This document shows, one piece after another, positions 13,901-14,006 of a stretch of 14,006 bases of DNA; positions within the stretch are counted from its first letter, which is position 1; every line of letters starts with the position of its first letter. Made by a program: the position numbers and the translations under genes. The notes under the pieces are model-generated. The model searched no databases, was not told where the DNA came from, and saw only the letters and a program-made list of their open reading frames with translations. This DNA comes from Thiomargarita sp. (GTDB lineage: Bacteria; Pseudomonadota; Gammaproteobacteria; Beggiatoales; Beggiatoaceae). The DNA lies in the NCBI GenBank assembly GCA_030635005.1, contig DAOVZS010000046.1:1-14006 (forward strand), read 5' to 3'.

Positions 13901-14006
13901 CGTTCCCAACCTCTGGTTGGAATGCATGCCTAGACGCTCTGCGTCCTTCATACAATAACCGTCCAGGCACATTTAGTTTGGTGATACAATCGACGCAGAG
14001 CGTCGA
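13901..14006. repeat. Palindromic intergenic repeat, continues past the window end
   Basis: The last 106 bases hold several nested inverted repeats and no coding frame. CCAACC (13906-13911) pairs with GGTTGG (13915-13920). GACGCTCTGCGTC (13933-13945) is itself a 5-bp hairpin, and its exact reverse complement GACGCAGAGCGTC recurs at 13992-14004. The second copy extends to a 7-bp stem, TCGACGC with GCGTCGA. A further pair, TGCCTAGACG (13926-13935) and CGTCCAGGCA (13960-13969), matches at 9 of 10 positions. From memory such GACGC-rich blocks are dispersed in Beggiatoa relatives and filamentous cyanobacteria; this was not searched. The element probably continues beyond 14006. Confidence 0.65.

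Noticed and set aside
13901..14006. A CRISPR array suggested by repeated short palindromes at the window end.
   Set aside because: The copies are inverted rather than direct, with no regular spacers, and no cas genes are nearby.

Overview
The window is an AT-rich stretch of a gammaproteobacterial chromosome, read from raw sequence. Several things point to that class: the tRNA-Ser / 4.5S RNA / dnaX / ybaB order, a YafS-like methyltransferase next to dnaQ, a MltC-type lytic transglycosylase, a four-cysteine DnaX and E. coli-like PrmC and HtpG. The base composition, the DUF3393-type transglycosylase and the two kinds of interspersed palindromic repeat would fit the Thiotrichales (Beggiatoa relatives). 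That lineage is inference and was not tested. The region is mostly core housekeeping DNA. I see no prophage, CRISPR array, toxin-antitoxin pair or defence island.

Layout. Positions 1-353 hold the 3' end of hisC, converging with an unrecognised, possibly membrane-anchored protein on the minus strand (331-933). A consensus sigma70 promoter drives tRNA-Glu(CTC), with a zinc-ribbon NUDIX hydrolase starting 8 nt after the tRNA. Converging on it is a minus-strand pair: a queuosine-precursor-type transporter with an extra C-terminal membrane module, then a class I methyltransferase. A 208-bp divergent region (3394-3601) carries a sigma70 promoter for the transporter, an 8-bp dyad over its -35 box, and a near-consensus sigma32 promoter for htpG. 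After htpG come a nested palindromic element and a hairpin terminator. Next is a long plus-strand run: promoter, tRNA-Ser(GGA), 4.5S SRP RNA, dnaX, a coiled-coil lipoprotein, ybaB, a YafS-like methyltransferase and dnaQ. DnaQ converges on a minus-strand endonuclease/exonuclease/phosphatase-family gene. The right end holds mltC, a hairpin, prmC and the start of another palindromic repeat.

How the genes work together. dnaX (clamp loader) and dnaQ (proofreading subunit) are both parts of DNA polymerase III. ybaB is the usual partner of dnaX. The usual recR and rnhA neighbours are absent, and an unknown lipoprotein sits between dnaX and ybaB. tRNA-Ser, 4.5S RNA and possibly dnaX may share a transcript. 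prmC (release-factor methylation), the tRNAs and the SRP RNA belong to translation and protein targeting, and htpG to the heat-shock response.

The points most worth a second look are: an endonuclease gene whose conserved N-terminus has only an ATT codon as a plausible start; the fused transporter; a G8 tract in dnaX; a hairpin covering the prmC start; the lipoprotein inside the dnaX-ybaB pair; and the two palindromic repeat elements. No clearly new multi-gene system is evident.
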